Assembly: GCA_944323475.1 (NCBI GenBank)
Contig: CALUSQ010000003.1
Location: 62,001 to 126,000 of the forward strand
DNA from: Candidatus Gastranaerophilales bacterium
Lineage (GTDB): Bacteria > Cyanobacteriota > Vampirovibrionia > Gastranaerophilales > Gastranaerophilaceae
Length of the DNA: 64,000 nucleotides
Direction: 5' to 3'
Made by a program: the position numbers and the translations under genes. The notes below the pieces were generated by a model. It was not told where the DNA came from and made no database searches. It saw only the letters and a list, made by a program, of their open reading frames with translations. Positions within the stretch are counted from its first letter, which is position 1. Each line of letters opens with the position of its first letter. Shown here in pieces: positions 1 to 9,716 of this stretch.

Positions 1-144
1 ACAAAAGGTGCTGACTATACAATAGAAACACTTCCGGAGGCAAAATCTATCATTGCAAACGGAGGAAGAATTGAATTTATCAGTTTTGTTGAAGGTAAAT
101 CAACAACAAATGTCATAAAAAAAATTGGTGCACAAACTCACTAG
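1..144 (+). CDS. rfaE2: ADP-heptose synthase (RfaE domain II/HldE C-terminus), 3' end only
   Basis: Only the last 47 codons are inside the window; the reading frame is open from base 1 and stops with TAG at 142-144. The fragment reads KGADYTIETLPEAK and then GGRIEFISFVEGKSTTNVIKKI in two blocks. This matches the end of the nucleotidyltransferase domain of HldE/RfaE, with the conserved K-G-x-D-Y and E-G-x-S-T-T-x-I-I-x-K-I pattern. That enzyme adenylylates heptose-1-phosphate to ADP-heptose for lipopolysaccharide core. Whether the gene is a stand-alone domain II or the bifunctional kinase fusion cannot be told. A GT9 heptosyltransferase-like gene further on (52281) fits the same pathway. Confidence 0.7.
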   Translation, partial: TKGADYTIETLPEAKSIIANGGRIEFISFVEGKSTTNVIKKIGAQTH

Positions 145-169
145 AATAAAATAATTATAAAAATTATAA

Positions 170-201
170 AAAAACCGCTTTCAGTTTTGAAAGCGGTTTT
201 T
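170..201. terminator. Bidirectional intrinsic terminator
   Basis: A perfect 12-bp stem (AAAAACCGCTTT / AAAGCGGTTTTT) with an 8-base loop. It is A-rich on one side and U-rich on the other. It lies between the convergent ends of the heptose gene (plus) and rpoC2 (minus), so it can serve both. Confidence 0.85.
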
Positions 202-220
202 ATATGTTGAATAAAATAAA

Positions 221-3200
221 TTATTCATCAATTGTAAAATCAGGAGCACCAAACATGCCCTCAATTTCTTCAAGAATTGCAGAAGGTTTGCGAGCATTGT
301 TCTTGGCTGCTGCTCTTCTTTGAGCTTCTTTGTCTTTTTCTTCTGAAGCATTAGTTAAGTGGTAATAACCGGTACCCGCAGGAATCAATCTACCAATAAT
401 TACGTTTTCTTTAAGACCTCTTAACAAGTCTTTTTTACCGTCAACTGCTGCTTCAGTAAGAATTCTAGTAGTTTCTTGGAATGAAGCTGCTGAAATAAAG
501 CTTTCAGTGTTCAAAGAAGCTTTTGTAATACCTAGCAATACAGGTTCATAAGTAGCAGGCTGGCCGCCGGCTTCTTCTACAGCTTGATTTTCAAGTTCAA
601 GTGACTGAATTTCTACAAGTTCACCTGGTAAAAGTTTTGTATCACCTGAATCAACTACTTTAACTTTTTTAGTCATTTGACGAACAATAATTTCAACGTG
701 TTTGTCAGCAATTTCTACACCTTGAGAGCGATATACTCTTTGAACTTCATCAACAAGATATTGTTGAGCAGCTTCAATACCGTTCAATCTGATAACATCA
801 TGCGGATTCAAAGGACCGCTTGTTAATGGCTGACCAACATGAATTTGTTGTTTGTCTTGAACAATGATATTTGAATCTATAGGATATTTGATTTCTGTTC
901 TACCATTTTCATTGACTAAATACAATCTTGGTACATCATCTTCAATTTCAATCTCAGCAACAGCATCGTATTCTGCAAGAATAGCAGAGTCTTTTGGTTT
1001 TCTACCTTCAAGAAGTTCTTCTACTCTCGGAAGACCTTGTACGATATCACCCGTTTTTTGTCTTTCAAATACAAGGTTTGCTAACATATCACCTCTGAGT
1101 ACCAAAGATCCTGAGTCAACCTGCAACATTGTACCAGGACTGATTAAGTAAGGACGACCTATGCGGACTGTCACAGAATCTTTTGTAACTGCAACAACTT
1201 TACCTGATGTAGGAGTTGTTTCGCCACTTTCAGAAATGACTCCGTCTCGTCTTACAAAATCACCTTCTTTTACTACAGGTTTTGTTTTAAGCTTAATTGT
1301 TTTCTCTACATTATCAGAGATTAACAACAACCTTCTCAAATCTTCTTTATCAGATTTGATACTAGCAACACCATCATTTACAGCAAGAACTTGAGTTTTT
1401 GCAACAGGTTCTTTTGGAGCAATTACCTGACCATCTTCTACAAGAAGTTCTGTTTGCAATGATGCTTTATTCGTACCTTCAACTTCACGTCTAACAATTA
1501 AAGTTTCAAGTACAACAACCTTCAATGCATTATCTTTAGTCATTTCAACCATACCTTTGAGGTGGCTCAAATAACCTTGCATTTGAAGTACCAAACTGGT
1601 TCTGGTTAATGTAGAACCATCAAGATTTCTAACTCTTGCTCCATCTTTGTATTGTAATTGAGTAACAGGAACTATGCTGATAGCTTCATCCGTACTTTCA
1701 AATTCAATACTTACAGATTTAGGCTTAATATCAAATTGTTGTACTGGTCTGATAAGAATTTGTACAGGTTTGTTAGCAATAGATTCTTCATCTAAAGATG
1801 TAACATCTATTTCTTCTTCTAAATCATCGATAGCAAGATTGTCATCTTCTGATTCAAGAATAGTTACGATAGAAGTTTGTTTAGCTTTTATTTTTCCGGC
1901 AATTACCGTACCAGCTTCAACAACTTCACCTTCTTCAACTTTAAGATCACCAATTGAATCCAATGTATGAATTTCACCCGGTCTTACAACAACTTCGTGA
2001 ATGATATCATTAAATTCTTTGATTTCAACAATACCGTCAATGTGAGTATAAAGATCTTTTACAACCTCTGTACCTGCAGTAACAAATGTATTGTTTTCAA
2101 CCATTTTTAAAGCAACATCTTTGCTGATTTGATGAACTTCTTCTGGAATAAATACTACAGAACCAGGTTTAGTGATAATTTGATTGTCATCAACCTCAAT
2201 ACCTTGATATCTGATTTCACCTGAAGAATTAACAACATATTCATCATCTATTAATTCTGCTATTATCATACCATTTTCAACAGATGTATCAGCAGGTGAT
2301 TTAACAATATATTTTTCGCCAGTTGATTCTACAGTCCAGAATTGTTCTTTCTTTGTAGTTTCAAATGTTGCATTTGAAGGAGCAATAGAAGCAATTACAA
2401 TTGTTAATTCTTTACCTTGAACAATTTTCTTAATCTTCTTACCTTCAAATTTAACTTCTTCAACTTCAAGGTTTTCCCCGACTCTAACTTCACCGCCATG
2501 TTCTGATGAAATATGAGTTTCAGCAAGTTTTTCACCTGTTTTAATTTTTTGACCGTCTTTAACAAGAATCTTAGAACCACCTGGCAAGTTGTATACGTCA
2601 CCGCCTAATACCCAAACAATACCGTTTTTGTTAGCAGTTCTTGAGACGTTACCTTGTCTGTCTTTCTTTTCATCTGCTACAAAATCTTCAAATATAACTT
2701 CACCTGACAAATCAGAGTTAATATCTTTTGTAGCTTTTTCTGTTAAACGACTACCATCACCAGATGATGCAGGCTCAAACTCAGCGATTTGATCGCCTTT
2801 TTTAAGTTTCATACCATTAACAACAAACATTTTTGCACCTGTTGGAATATGGTATTTTCTAGTTAATTTTGAACCTTTAACTTCAAGATCACCTTCTTGA
2901 ATATTAACTTGAACAATATCACCATGACGTGTTCTCATTTCTTTTGTTTTCAATTTAGAAATTACTTCACCATCTATATCAGAATCAATGTGCTTCATAG
3001 CACCAGAACCTTTGAATACACCACCAGTGTGGAATGTTCTCATTGTAAGCTGTGTACCTGGTTCACCAATTGATTGAGCTGCAATAATACCAATTGCTTC
3101 ACCTACATCAACCATTTTTTGAGTAGTCATTGCCCAACCGTAACATTTACGGCAAACACCATATTCTAAAGCACATGTCAAAGCTGAACGAACTTTAAGT

Positions 3201-4060
3201 TCATGAAGTTCAAGAGAATCAATTTTCTTAATATCTTCTCTGTCCATTGTTGTACCAGCAGGAACAACAACATTTCCATCAGCATCTTTGATATCTTCTG
3301 CAATTGTTCTTCCAAGAAGTCTTTCTTTTAAAGGAGCAACAATTTTTTCACCGTCTTTAATGTCTGTCATTGTAATAAATTTAGTAGTATGACAGTCATC
3401 TTCTCTGATAATTACATCCTGAGCAACGTCAACCAAACGTCTTGTCAAATAACCAGAGTCAGCTGTTTTCAACGCTGTGTCTACTAGACCTTTACGTGCA
3501 CCGTATGATGAAATAATGTATTCAGTAACTGATAGACCTTCTTTAAAGTTTGATTTAATCGGCAAGTCGATGATTTGTCCTTGTGCGTCTGCCATCAAAC
3601 CACGCATACCAACCAACTGTGATACCTGTGATAGGTTACCTCTCGCACCGGAGAATGCCATCATATATACCGGGTTTAATCTATCAAAGTTTTCTACTAC
3701 TTGTTCTGTTAATTTTGCAGTTGTTTCTGACCAAGTATCAATAACTTTAGTATATCTTTCTACTTCGGTAATTTCACCTTTTAAATATCTGTTTGTAGAT
3801 TTTTCAATTTCTGCTTCTGCTTCAGCTAGAAGTTCCTTTTTTACAGGAGGAACACTTAAATCACTGATAGAAATTGTAGTACCTGACAATGTAGCATATT
3901 TATAACCAAGGTTTTTCAAGCTGTTAGCAAGATTAGCAGCTTTTGATCCGCCATACTCCAGATAAACTTGAGCAAGAAGGTTATTCAATGCTTTTTTGTT
4001 CATTACTTGGTTAATGAACTCCATTGATTTTTTATGATGTTGTTGAATTAATGTATCCAT
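221..4060 (-). CDS. rpoC2: DNA-directed RNA polymerase subunit beta'' (RpoC2, cyanobacterial split type)
   Basis: 1279 aa carrying the C-terminal two thirds of bacterial beta-prime, close to the length of cyanobacterial RpoC2. The N-terminus lines up with beta-prime sequence just after the split, including the AEAEIE...ERY.KVIDTW stretch. A zinc site is visible as C223, C296, C303 and C306. The bridge-helix/trigger-loop block follows at about residues 320-347, with the AAQSIGEPGTQLTMRTFHTGG signature split around IGEPG. A long beta-rich insertion then runs to about residue 1000, before the LPRVEELLEGR jaw/C-terminal block. The start is ATG at 4060, preceded by an AAGGAAAA ribosome-binding site. 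It lies 143 bp after rpoC1 in the same operon. The two-gene layout is the strongest taxonomic marker in the window. Confidence 0.97.
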   Translation of the reverse strand: MDTLIQQHHKKSMEFINQVMNKKALNNLLAQVYLEYGGSKAANLANSLKNLGYKYATLSGTTISISDLSVPPVKKELLAEAEAEIEKSTNRYLKGEITEVERYTKVIDTWSETTAKLTEQVVENFDRLNPVYMMAFSGARGNLSQVSQLVGMRGLMADAQGQIIDLPIKSNFKEGLSVTEYIISSYGARKGLVDTALKTADSGYLTRRLVDVAQDVIIREDDCHTTKFITMTDIKDGEKIVAPLKERLLGRTIAEDIKDADGNVVVPAGTTMDREDIKKIDSLELHELKVRSALTCALEYGVCRKCYGWAMTTQKMVDVGEAIGIIAAQSIGEPGTQLTMRTFHTGGVFKGSGAMKHIDSDIDGEVISKLKTKEMRTRHGDIVQVNIQEGDLEVKGSKLTRKYHIPTGAKMFVVNGMKLKKGDQIAEFEPASSGDGSRLTEKATKDINSDLSGEVIFEDFVADEKKDRQGNVSRTANKNGIVWVLGGDVYNLPGGSKILVKDGQKIKTGEKLAETHISSEHGGEVRVGENLEVEEVKFEGKKIKKIVQGKELTIVIASIAPSNATFETTKKEQFWTVESTGEKYIVKSPADTSVENGMIIAELIDDEYVVNSSGEIRYQGIEVDDNQIITKPGSVVFIPEEVHQISKDVALKMVENNTFVTAGTEVVKDLYTHIDGIVEIKEFNDIIHEVVVRPGEIHTLDSIGDLKVEEGEVVEAGTVIAGKIKAKQTSIVTILESEDDNLAIDDLEEEIDVTSLDEESIANKPVQILIRPVQQFDIKPKSVSIEFESTDEAISIVPVTQLQYKDGARVRNLDGSTLTRTSLVLQMQGYLSHLKGMVEMTKDNALKVVVLETLIVRREVEGTNKASLQTELLVEDGQVIAPKEPVAKTQVLAVNDGVASIKSDKEDLRRLLLISDNVEKTIKLKTKPVVKEGDFVRRDGVISESGETTPTSGKVVAVTKDSVTVRIGRPYLISPGTMLQVDSGSLVLRGDMLANLVFERQKTGDIVQGLPRVEELLEGRKPKDSAILAEYDAVAEIEIEDDVPRLYLVNENGRTEIKYPIDSNIIVQDKQQIHVGQPLTSGPLNPHDVIRLNGIEAAQQYLVDEVQRVYRSQGVEIADKHVEIIVRQMTKKVKVVDSGDTKLLPGELVEIQSLELENQAVEEAGGQPATYEPVLLGITKASLNTESFISAASFQETTRILTEAAVDGKKDLLRGLKENVIIGRLIPAGTGYYHLTNASEEKDKEAQRRAAAKNNARKPSAILEEIEGMFGAPDFTIDE

Positions 4061-4203
4061 TTTTTCCTTTACTTCCCTTAGTTTTTTTGTACTTCTGAGG
4101 TTTTTTGTTTTTTATCTTGAAAGACTGGCACTCCGTCAAATAATATCCGATTATGTATAAAAACTGGATTCATTTGCACACAAGACGTGCCTGTCAGATT
4201 TCG
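4061..4203 (-). other. rpoC1-rpoC2 intergenic spacer with possible long-range stem
   Basis: 143 bp separate two cotranscribed polymerase genes, although rpoB-rpoC1 has only 20 bp. Read on the minus strand, GACAGGCAC near 4184-4192 can pair with GTGCCAGTC near 4126-4134 with one mismatch, across a loop of about 50 bases. No gene or clear terminator was seen. The spacer could be an mRNA processing or translational control element, but this is a weak inference. Confidence 0.3.
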
Positions 4204-5922
4204 CTATGACGATAAAGATTTTCTAACAGTTTCGTTAAATATAATCCTACCGACTGTAGTTTCAATTCTTTCGCCTTTTTCATCTCTTACAACAATTTTG
4301 TCGTGAAGATCAATGATTTTAGCTTCTAATGCTGAAATAGCATCAGCAAAACTATAGAAATATCCTTTAACTTCATTATCACCGTCATGGTTTTTCAAGA
4401 TAGTCAGGTAGTACATACCCAAAACCATATCCTGTGTAGGAGTGATAATAGGTTTACCTGTAGCAGGAGCCAGAATATTGTTAGTAGCCAACATCAACAT
4501 TCTTGCTTCAGTTTGTGCTTCTATTGACAATGGAACGTGAACAGCCATTTGGTCACCGTCAAAGTCAGCGTTGAATGCTGTACATACTAACGGGTGAAGT
4601 TGGATAGCTCTACCTTCAACCAATTTTGGTTCAAATGCTTGAATACCAAGTCTGTGAAGAGTAGGAGCACGGTTAAGAAGAACTGGGTGTCCGTCAATTA
4701 CTTCTTCCAATATATCCCATACGACCGGTTCTGAACGTTCAATTTTCTTTTTAGCTGATTTGATATTTTGTACCAAACCACGTTCAATCAATTTATTAAC
4801 AACAAATGGCTTAAACAATTCGATAGCCATTTCTTTAGGCAAACCGCATTGATTCAATTCAAGGCTTGGACCTACAACGATTACTGAACGGCCTGAGTAG
4901 TCTACACGTTTACCCAACAAGTTTTGTCTGAAACGACCTTGTTTACCTTCAATAATGTTTGATAAAGACTTTAATGGTCTGTTGTTAGGACCAACAACTG
5001 TTCTGCCTCTTCTACCATTATCGATAAGAGCATCAACAGCTTCTTGAAGCATACGTTTTTCGTTTCTTACGATAATTTCAGGAGCTCCCATCTCAAGCAA
5101 TCTTAACAAACGGTTGTTTCTGTTGATAACACGTCTGTATAAGTCGTTTAAGTCAGATGTTGCAAAACGTCCGCCGTCTAACTGAACCATAGGTCTCAAG
5201 TCAGGAGGTGTAACAGGAAGAACATCCATAATCATCCAAGTTGGTTCTGTATTTGAAGCAATTAAAGATTCAATAAGTCTTAATCTCTTAATTAATTTTG
5301 CTCTCTTTTGAACAGATCCGCCTGCTTGAGCGAGCTCGCTTCTGATTTCTTCAACGAGTTCTGTCATATTAATTTCGCCAAGAAGTTCTTTAATAGCTTC
5401 AGCACCGATACCTACTTTTAAAGCAGATTCTTCGTTTTCCATGATGAAGTCTTCATATTCTTCTTCTGACAACAATTGATATTTTTTAAATCCTGAATCA
5501 GCAGGGTCAATTACAACATAGTTGTTGAAATATATAACTTGTTCAAGATCTTTTAAAGACATATCCAAAAGCAAGCCAAGGTATGAAGGAATACCTTTTA
5601 AGAACCAAATGTGAGAAACAGGAGCAGCCAATTTGATATGACCCATTCTGTGTCTTCTTACTTTTGAATCGGTAACTTCAACTCCGCAGCGTTCGCAAAT
5701 GATACCTTTATGTCTTACTCTTTTATATTTACCACAGAAACATTCCCAGTCTTTTGTAGGTCCAAATATTCTTTCGCAGAATAGACCATCTCTTTCCGGT
5801 TTGAGAGTTCTGTAGTTTATTGTTTCAGGTTTGGTAACCTCACCGTATGACCATTTCAGTATACGTTCCGGAGAAGCGATACTGATTCGTATATAGTCAA
5901 AATAATCTATACTTGTAGACAA
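4204..5922 (-). CDS. rpoC1: DNA-directed RNA polymerase subunit gamma/beta' N-terminal part (RpoC1)
   Basis: 572 aa, the N-terminal part of beta-prime; cyanobacterial RpoC1 is about 620. The zinc site is C61-x-C63-x12-C76-x2-C79. The catalytic loop [12 protein letters not shown] binds the active-site Mg2+ through its three Asp residues and sits near residue 455. The rudder/clamp motif [17 protein letters not shown] is present. The protein ends at [15 protein letters not shown], the usual cyanobacterial split point. The start is a TTG at 5922 with a strong AAAAGGAG 8 bases upstream; no nearer ATG fits the conserved N-terminus. It is in operon with rpoB (20 bp away) and rpoC2. Assembly with RpoC2, RpoB and alpha is expected. 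Confidence 0.97.
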   Translation of the reverse strand: MSTSIDYFDYIRISIASPERILKWSYGEVTKPETINYRTLKPERDGLFCERIFGPTKDWECFCGKYKRVRHKGIICERCGVEVTDSKVRRHRMGHIKLAAPVSHIWFLKGIPSYLGLLLDMSLKDLEQVIYFNNYVVIDPADSGFKKYQLLSEEEYEDFIMENEESALKVGIGAEAIKELLGEINMTELVEEIRSELAQAGGSVQKRAKLIKRLRLIESLIASNTEPTWMIMDVLPVTPPDLRPMVQLDGGRFATSDLNDLYRRVINRNNRLLRLLEMGAPEIIVRNEKRMLQEAVDALIDNGRRGRTVVGPNNRPLKSLSNIIEGKQGRFRQNLLGKRVDYSGRSVIVVGPSLELNQCGLPKEMAIELFKPFVVNKLIERGLVQNIKSAKKKIERSEPVVWDILEEVIDGHPVLLNRAPTLHRLGIQAFEPKLVEGRAIQLHPLVCTAFNADFDGDQMAVHVPLSIEAQTEARMLMLATNNILAPATGKPIITPTQDMVLGMYYLTILKNHDGDNEVKGYFYSFADAISALEAKIIDLHDKIVVRDEKGERIETTVGRIIFNETVRKSLSS

Positions 5923-5942
5923 TTTATTATCTCCTTTTATTA

Positions 5943-8900
5943 TTATTCTTTAAATGATGTCGGTGTTTCAAAGAAGTTGATGTTCAACAACTCTGAATCT
6001 ATGTCAGATAATGTTCTTTTTGCAGATGATTTTCTCAAATCGTCTGTATCAGACATTAAATCGACTTCTTCACCGCCTTTTTTAGCAACAGTGATATCCA
6101 AACCAATTGATTGAAGTTCTCTAACAAGAACTTTAAATGATTCCGGAATACCAGGTCTAGGAATATTGTCACCCTTAACGATAGCTTCGTATGCTCTTGA
6201 ACGTCCGTTAACATCGTCTGATTTGATTGTTAACATTTCTTGAAGAGTATAAGCAGCACCGTAAGCTTCAAGAGCCCAAACTTCCATCTCACCGAATCTT
6301 TGACCACCAAATTGAGCTTTACCACCCAATGGTTGTTGTGTAACAAGTGAGTATGGACCTGTGCTTCTTGCGTGAATTTTGTCATCTACAAGGTGAACAA
6401 GTTTCAATATATAAGTCAAACCTACAGCAACAGGTCTGTCAAAAGGTTCGCCGGTTCTACCGTCAATAAGTCTAACTTTACCGTCTTCACCTACCCAATC
6501 AACACCCGCAGCCTTAATACCTTTCAAAAGTTCTTCTTTAGTAACTTTTTCAGACATACCGCTTCCGTACATTTCATCAAATGAAGGAGCTTCATAATGT
6601 GTTTTGTTCAAGTATGCAGCCATACCTAACAAGTTTTCATAAGTTTGACCTACGTTCATACGAGAAGGTACACCAAGCGGATTTAATACAACATCAACAG
6701 GTGTTCCGTCAGGTAAGAACGGCATATCTTCTTTTGGAAGGATTCTTGAAACAATACCTTTGTTTCCGTGACGACCTGAAAGTTTATCACCAACAGAAAC
6801 CTTACGTTTTTGAGCAATGTAAACTCTAATAACTGTGTTTGCTCCTGGTGGCAATTCGTCACCTTTTTCACGGTCAAATACTTTAACGTCGACTACACGA
6901 CCACCTTCACCGTGAGGAACTCTCAATGAGTTATCTTTTACATCTCTTGCTTTTTCAGCAAAGATTGCTCTTAACAATTTTTCTTCCGGCGGATGTTCAG
7001 ATTCACCTTTTGGTGTAACCTTACCAACCAGAATATCGTCAGCATAAACTCTTGCACCGATTCTTACAATGCCTCTTTCATCCAAGTGACGCAAAGATTC
7101 TTCAGAAACGTTTGGAACCTCTCTTGTAATTTCTTCAGGTCCAAGTTTAGTTTGACGAGCATCTATTTCTAATTTTTCAATGTGAACTGAAGTAAAGATA
7201 TCATCGTGTACACATCTTTCAGAAAGCAAAATAGCATCCTCGTAGTTATAGCCTTCCCAAGGCATATAAGCTAGAAGCACGTTTTTACCAAGTGAAAGTT
7301 CACCACAATTTGTAGAAGCACCGTCTGCGATTATGTCACCTGCCTTAACTTCATCACCATCTCTAACAATTGGTTTTTGGTTAATACAAGTATCTTGGTT
7401 ACTTCTTACATATTTCATTAATTGATATCTATGTAATTTGTTAGCTTTATCTCTTATGTAGATTTCTTCACCTACAACTTTTTCAACTACGCCGTCAACA
7501 TCAGATACAACAACCATACCTGAGTCTTTTGCAGCTCTCTTTTCAAGACCTGTACCAACTACAGGACGATCAGTAATAAGAAGAGGTACTGATTGACGTT
7601 GCATGTTAGAACCCATCAATGCACGGTTAGCATCATCGTGTTCAATAAACGGAATCAATGATGTAGCAACTGAGAAGATTTGAATTGGAGATACACCAAT
7701 GTAGTCAACTCTGTTTGCTTCGGACATTGTAAATTCTGATCTGTAACGACAAGGTACATATGGATATTTGATACTTCTGTCTTCGTTCAACTCAAGGTCA
7801 GCAGGAGCAATACGTAAATTGTCTTCTTCATCTGCTGTTAAGTAATGAACTTCATCAGTAACAACACCATCTTTAACTGCAAAGAATGGAGATTCAATAA
7901 ATCCATAGTCATTAACTTTTGCGTGTGTAGCCAAAGAACCAATCAAACCTGCGTTCGGGCCTTCAGGAGTTTCGACAGGACAAATACGTCCATAGTGTGA
8001 AGGGTGAATATCACGAACAGCAAATCCTGCTCTTTCTCTAACAAGACCGCCAGGTCCTAAAGCAGAAATACGTCTTTTGTGAGTCAATTCTGCAAGAGGA
8101 TTGATTTGGTCCATGAATTGTGACAATTGAGATGATCCAAAGAACTCTTTCAATGAAGCAACTAAAGGTTTAGTGTTCAATAAGTTCAAAGGTGTCAAGG
8201 TGTCAGAATCTTGAAGAGTCATTCTTTCTTTAACAATTCTTTCGATTCTTGAAAGACCGACTCTGAACTGATTCTGGAGCAATTCACCAACTGAACGGAT
8301 TCTTCTGTTTCCGAGGTGGTCGATATCATCTACAGAACCTTCATCATATGTTAAGTTAATCAAATACTCGATTGAAGCTACCAAATCTTGAACAGTGATT
8401 GTTCTTTGAGTTTCAGGCAAGTTCAAACCAAGTTTCTTGTTTAATTTATAACGGCCTACACGACCTATATCGTATTTCTTTTCATCAAAGAAACGAGCTT
8501 CCAGTATAGAACGTCCGCCAGCAGCAGAAGCAGGATCGCCGGGTCTTAGTTTTTTGTAAATTTCAATTAATGCATCATCTGTAGTTTCTGTTGTATCTTT
8601 GTCAAGTGTCTTTTTCAGAAATTCTGCGTGTGTAAACAGAGTTTCCATCTCAGAAACAGTAATGCCTAATGCTTTAAGTAAAGTTGTTGCAAGGATTTTT
8701 CTGTTTTTATCAATCTTAACGTAAATTACATCGTTAGCATCAGTTTCAATCTTTAACCATGCACCTCTGTTTGGAATAAGAGTTGCATTGTATAAACGTT
8801 TACCTGTTGGAGAGATTTCACGTTTGAAATACACGCCTGGAGAACGGACAATCTGAGAAACAATTACACGTTCTGCGCCGTTTACAATGAATGTACCTTT

Positions 8901-9257
8901 GTCAGTCATTGTAGGAATATCGCCAATGTAAACTTCTTGCTCTTTAATTTCACCGGTATCACGGTTAACCAATCTAACCATAACACGTAGTTGTTTTGCA
9001 TAAGTAGCATCATGGATACGTGCTTCTTCGATAGTATACTTCGGATTGTCGAAAGTATAGTTAGGAAGAAAATGCAGTTCCAAACGGCCTGTATAATCTT
9101 TAATAGGAGAGAATGATAACAATTCTTCCTTTAAGCCTTCTTTTAAAAACCATTCAAAAGAATTCTTTTGAACTTCAATAAGGTCAGGTAAATCATCCAA
9201 TCTGGTATTTGGGATACCCATTGGTGTTACTCTGGTTGCTTGATTTGTTGTCGACAT
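5943..9257 (-). CDS. rpoB: DNA-directed RNA polymerase subunit beta
   Basis: 1104 aa, a compact cyanobacterial-size beta subunit. Visible landmarks are the rifampicin pocket at residues 375-410 ([10 protein letters not shown], then [13 protein letters not shown]), the [20 protein letters not shown] block, and the HGNKGIVS...[11 protein letters not shown] block near the C-terminus. Rifampicin-contact residues equivalent to E. coli Q513, D516, H526, R529 and S531 are intact. Residue I385 sits where E. coli has N518. ATG at 9257 is preceded by GCGAGGTAA. It is first gene of the rpoB-rpoC1-rpoC2 operon and has no rplKAJL genes upstream, as in Cyanobacteria. Confidence 0.98.
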   Translation of the reverse strand: MSTTNQATRVTPMGIPNTRLDDLPDLIEVQKNSFEWFLKEGLKEELLSFSPIKDYTGRLELHFLPNYTFDNPKYTIEEARIHDATYAKQLRVMVRLVNRDTGEIKEQEVYIGDIPTMTDKGTFIVNGAERVIVSQIVRSPGVYFKREISPTGKRLYNATLIPNRGAWLKIETDANDVIYVKIDKNRKILATTLLKALGITVSEMETLFTHAEFLKKTLDKDTTETTDDALIEIYKKLRPGDPASAAGGRSILEARFFDEKKYDIGRVGRYKLNKKLGLNLPETQRTITVQDLVASIEYLINLTYDEGSVDDIDHLGNRRIRSVGELLQNQFRVGLSRIERIVKERMTLQDSDTLTPLNLLNTKPLVASLKEFFGSSQLSQFMDQINPLAELTHKRRISALGPGGLVRERAGFAVRDIHPSHYGRICPVETPEGPNAGLIGSLATHAKVNDYGFIESPFFAVKDGVVTDEVHYLTADEEDNLRIAPADLELNEDRSIKYPYVPCRYRSEFTMSEANRVDYIGVSPIQIFSVATSLIPFIEHDDANRALMGSNMQRQSVPLLITDRPVVGTGLEKRAAKDSGMVVVSDVDGVVEKVVGEEIYIRDKANKLHRYQLMKYVRSNQDTCINQKPIVRDGDEVKAGDIIADGASTNCGELSLGKNVLLAYMPWEGYNYEDAILLSERCVHDDIFTSVHIEKLEIDARQTKLGPEEITREVPNVSEESLRHLDERGIVRIGARVYADDILVGKVTPKGESEHPPEEKLLRAIFAEKARDVKDNSLRVPHGEGGRVVDVKVFDREKGDELPPGANTVIRVYIAQKRKVSVGDKLSGRHGNKGIVSRILPKEDMPFLPDGTPVDVVLNPLGVPSRMNVGQTYENLLGMAAYLNKTHYEAPSFDEMYGSGMSEKVTKEELLKGIKAAGVDWVGEDGKVRLIDGRTGEPFDRPVAVGLTYILKLVHLVDDKIHARSTGPYSLVTQQPLGGKAQFGGQRFGEMEVWALEAYGAAYTLQEMLTIKSDDVNGRSRAYEAIVKGDNIPRPGIPESFKVLVRELQSIGLDITVAKKGGEEVDLMSDTDDLRKSSAKRTLSDIDSELLNINFFETPTSFKE

Positions 9258-9716
9258 TTATTTACCTCGCTAAATGTGGCGTACTACATTATTTTTTTGT
9301 AAACTGTTGTTATTAAAATTTTCGGACACAGCGTGGTTTTTCACCCTCTGCTGTTTATAAAGATTTTGTAATTACAATACATTTTTACTCATATCTAACC
9401 ATTATACAATCTTATTCGCTAAAACATGCCCGTCAAGAAAAATACCGACTTTTTTATTTTTAGATGAAATATTTTTTAACATTAAGATACAAAACTGTTA
9501 CATTTCAATTCAAATATGTATGAATATTAGAAAAACCTGTCAAGTGGTTTTATCTTTAAAAATTTTTATAAAATATAAAATTTTGACTTAAATATAATTA
9601 ATCATTAAATCAAAATACAACGAATAAATGATGTAGCAGACTACTTCCAATATTAAGATTACTCTAGGGGAAGTTATACAGGTTTATAAAAACTTCTATT
9701 GATTAGGGGAAACACT
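9258..9716. other. Divergent intergenic region between rpoB and the flagellar operon
   Basis: About 460 bp of AT-rich DNA with no credible ORF. On the minus strand it holds a -10-like TATAAT (9401-9406) and a leader of about 140 nt. The leader contains a small hairpin, ACAGC/GCTGT (9328-9332 with 9350-9354), enclosing GGT/ACC. A TTGACG lies upstream (9431-9436), but the 24-base spacing is too long for a standard sigma-70 pair. On the plus side no convincing promoter was found for the flagellar operon, only AT-rich sequence with TTGACT at 9583 and TATAAT at 9593 spaced too closely. Confidence 0.5.
9401..9406 (-). promoter_or_regulatory. Candidate -10 element for rpoB operon
   Basis: TATAAT on the minus strand, about 145 bp upstream of rpoB. 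It is a consensus hexamer with no good -35 at 16-18 bp, so it is a candidate only. Confidence 0.35.

Noticed and set aside
864..3905. Several ORFs of 77-142 codons antisense to rpoC2 and similar ORFs opposite rpoB, valS and amidase
   Set aside because: They are in the opposite frame of strongly conserved genes, lack ribosome-binding sites and have shadow-type Ser/Leu-rich composition.
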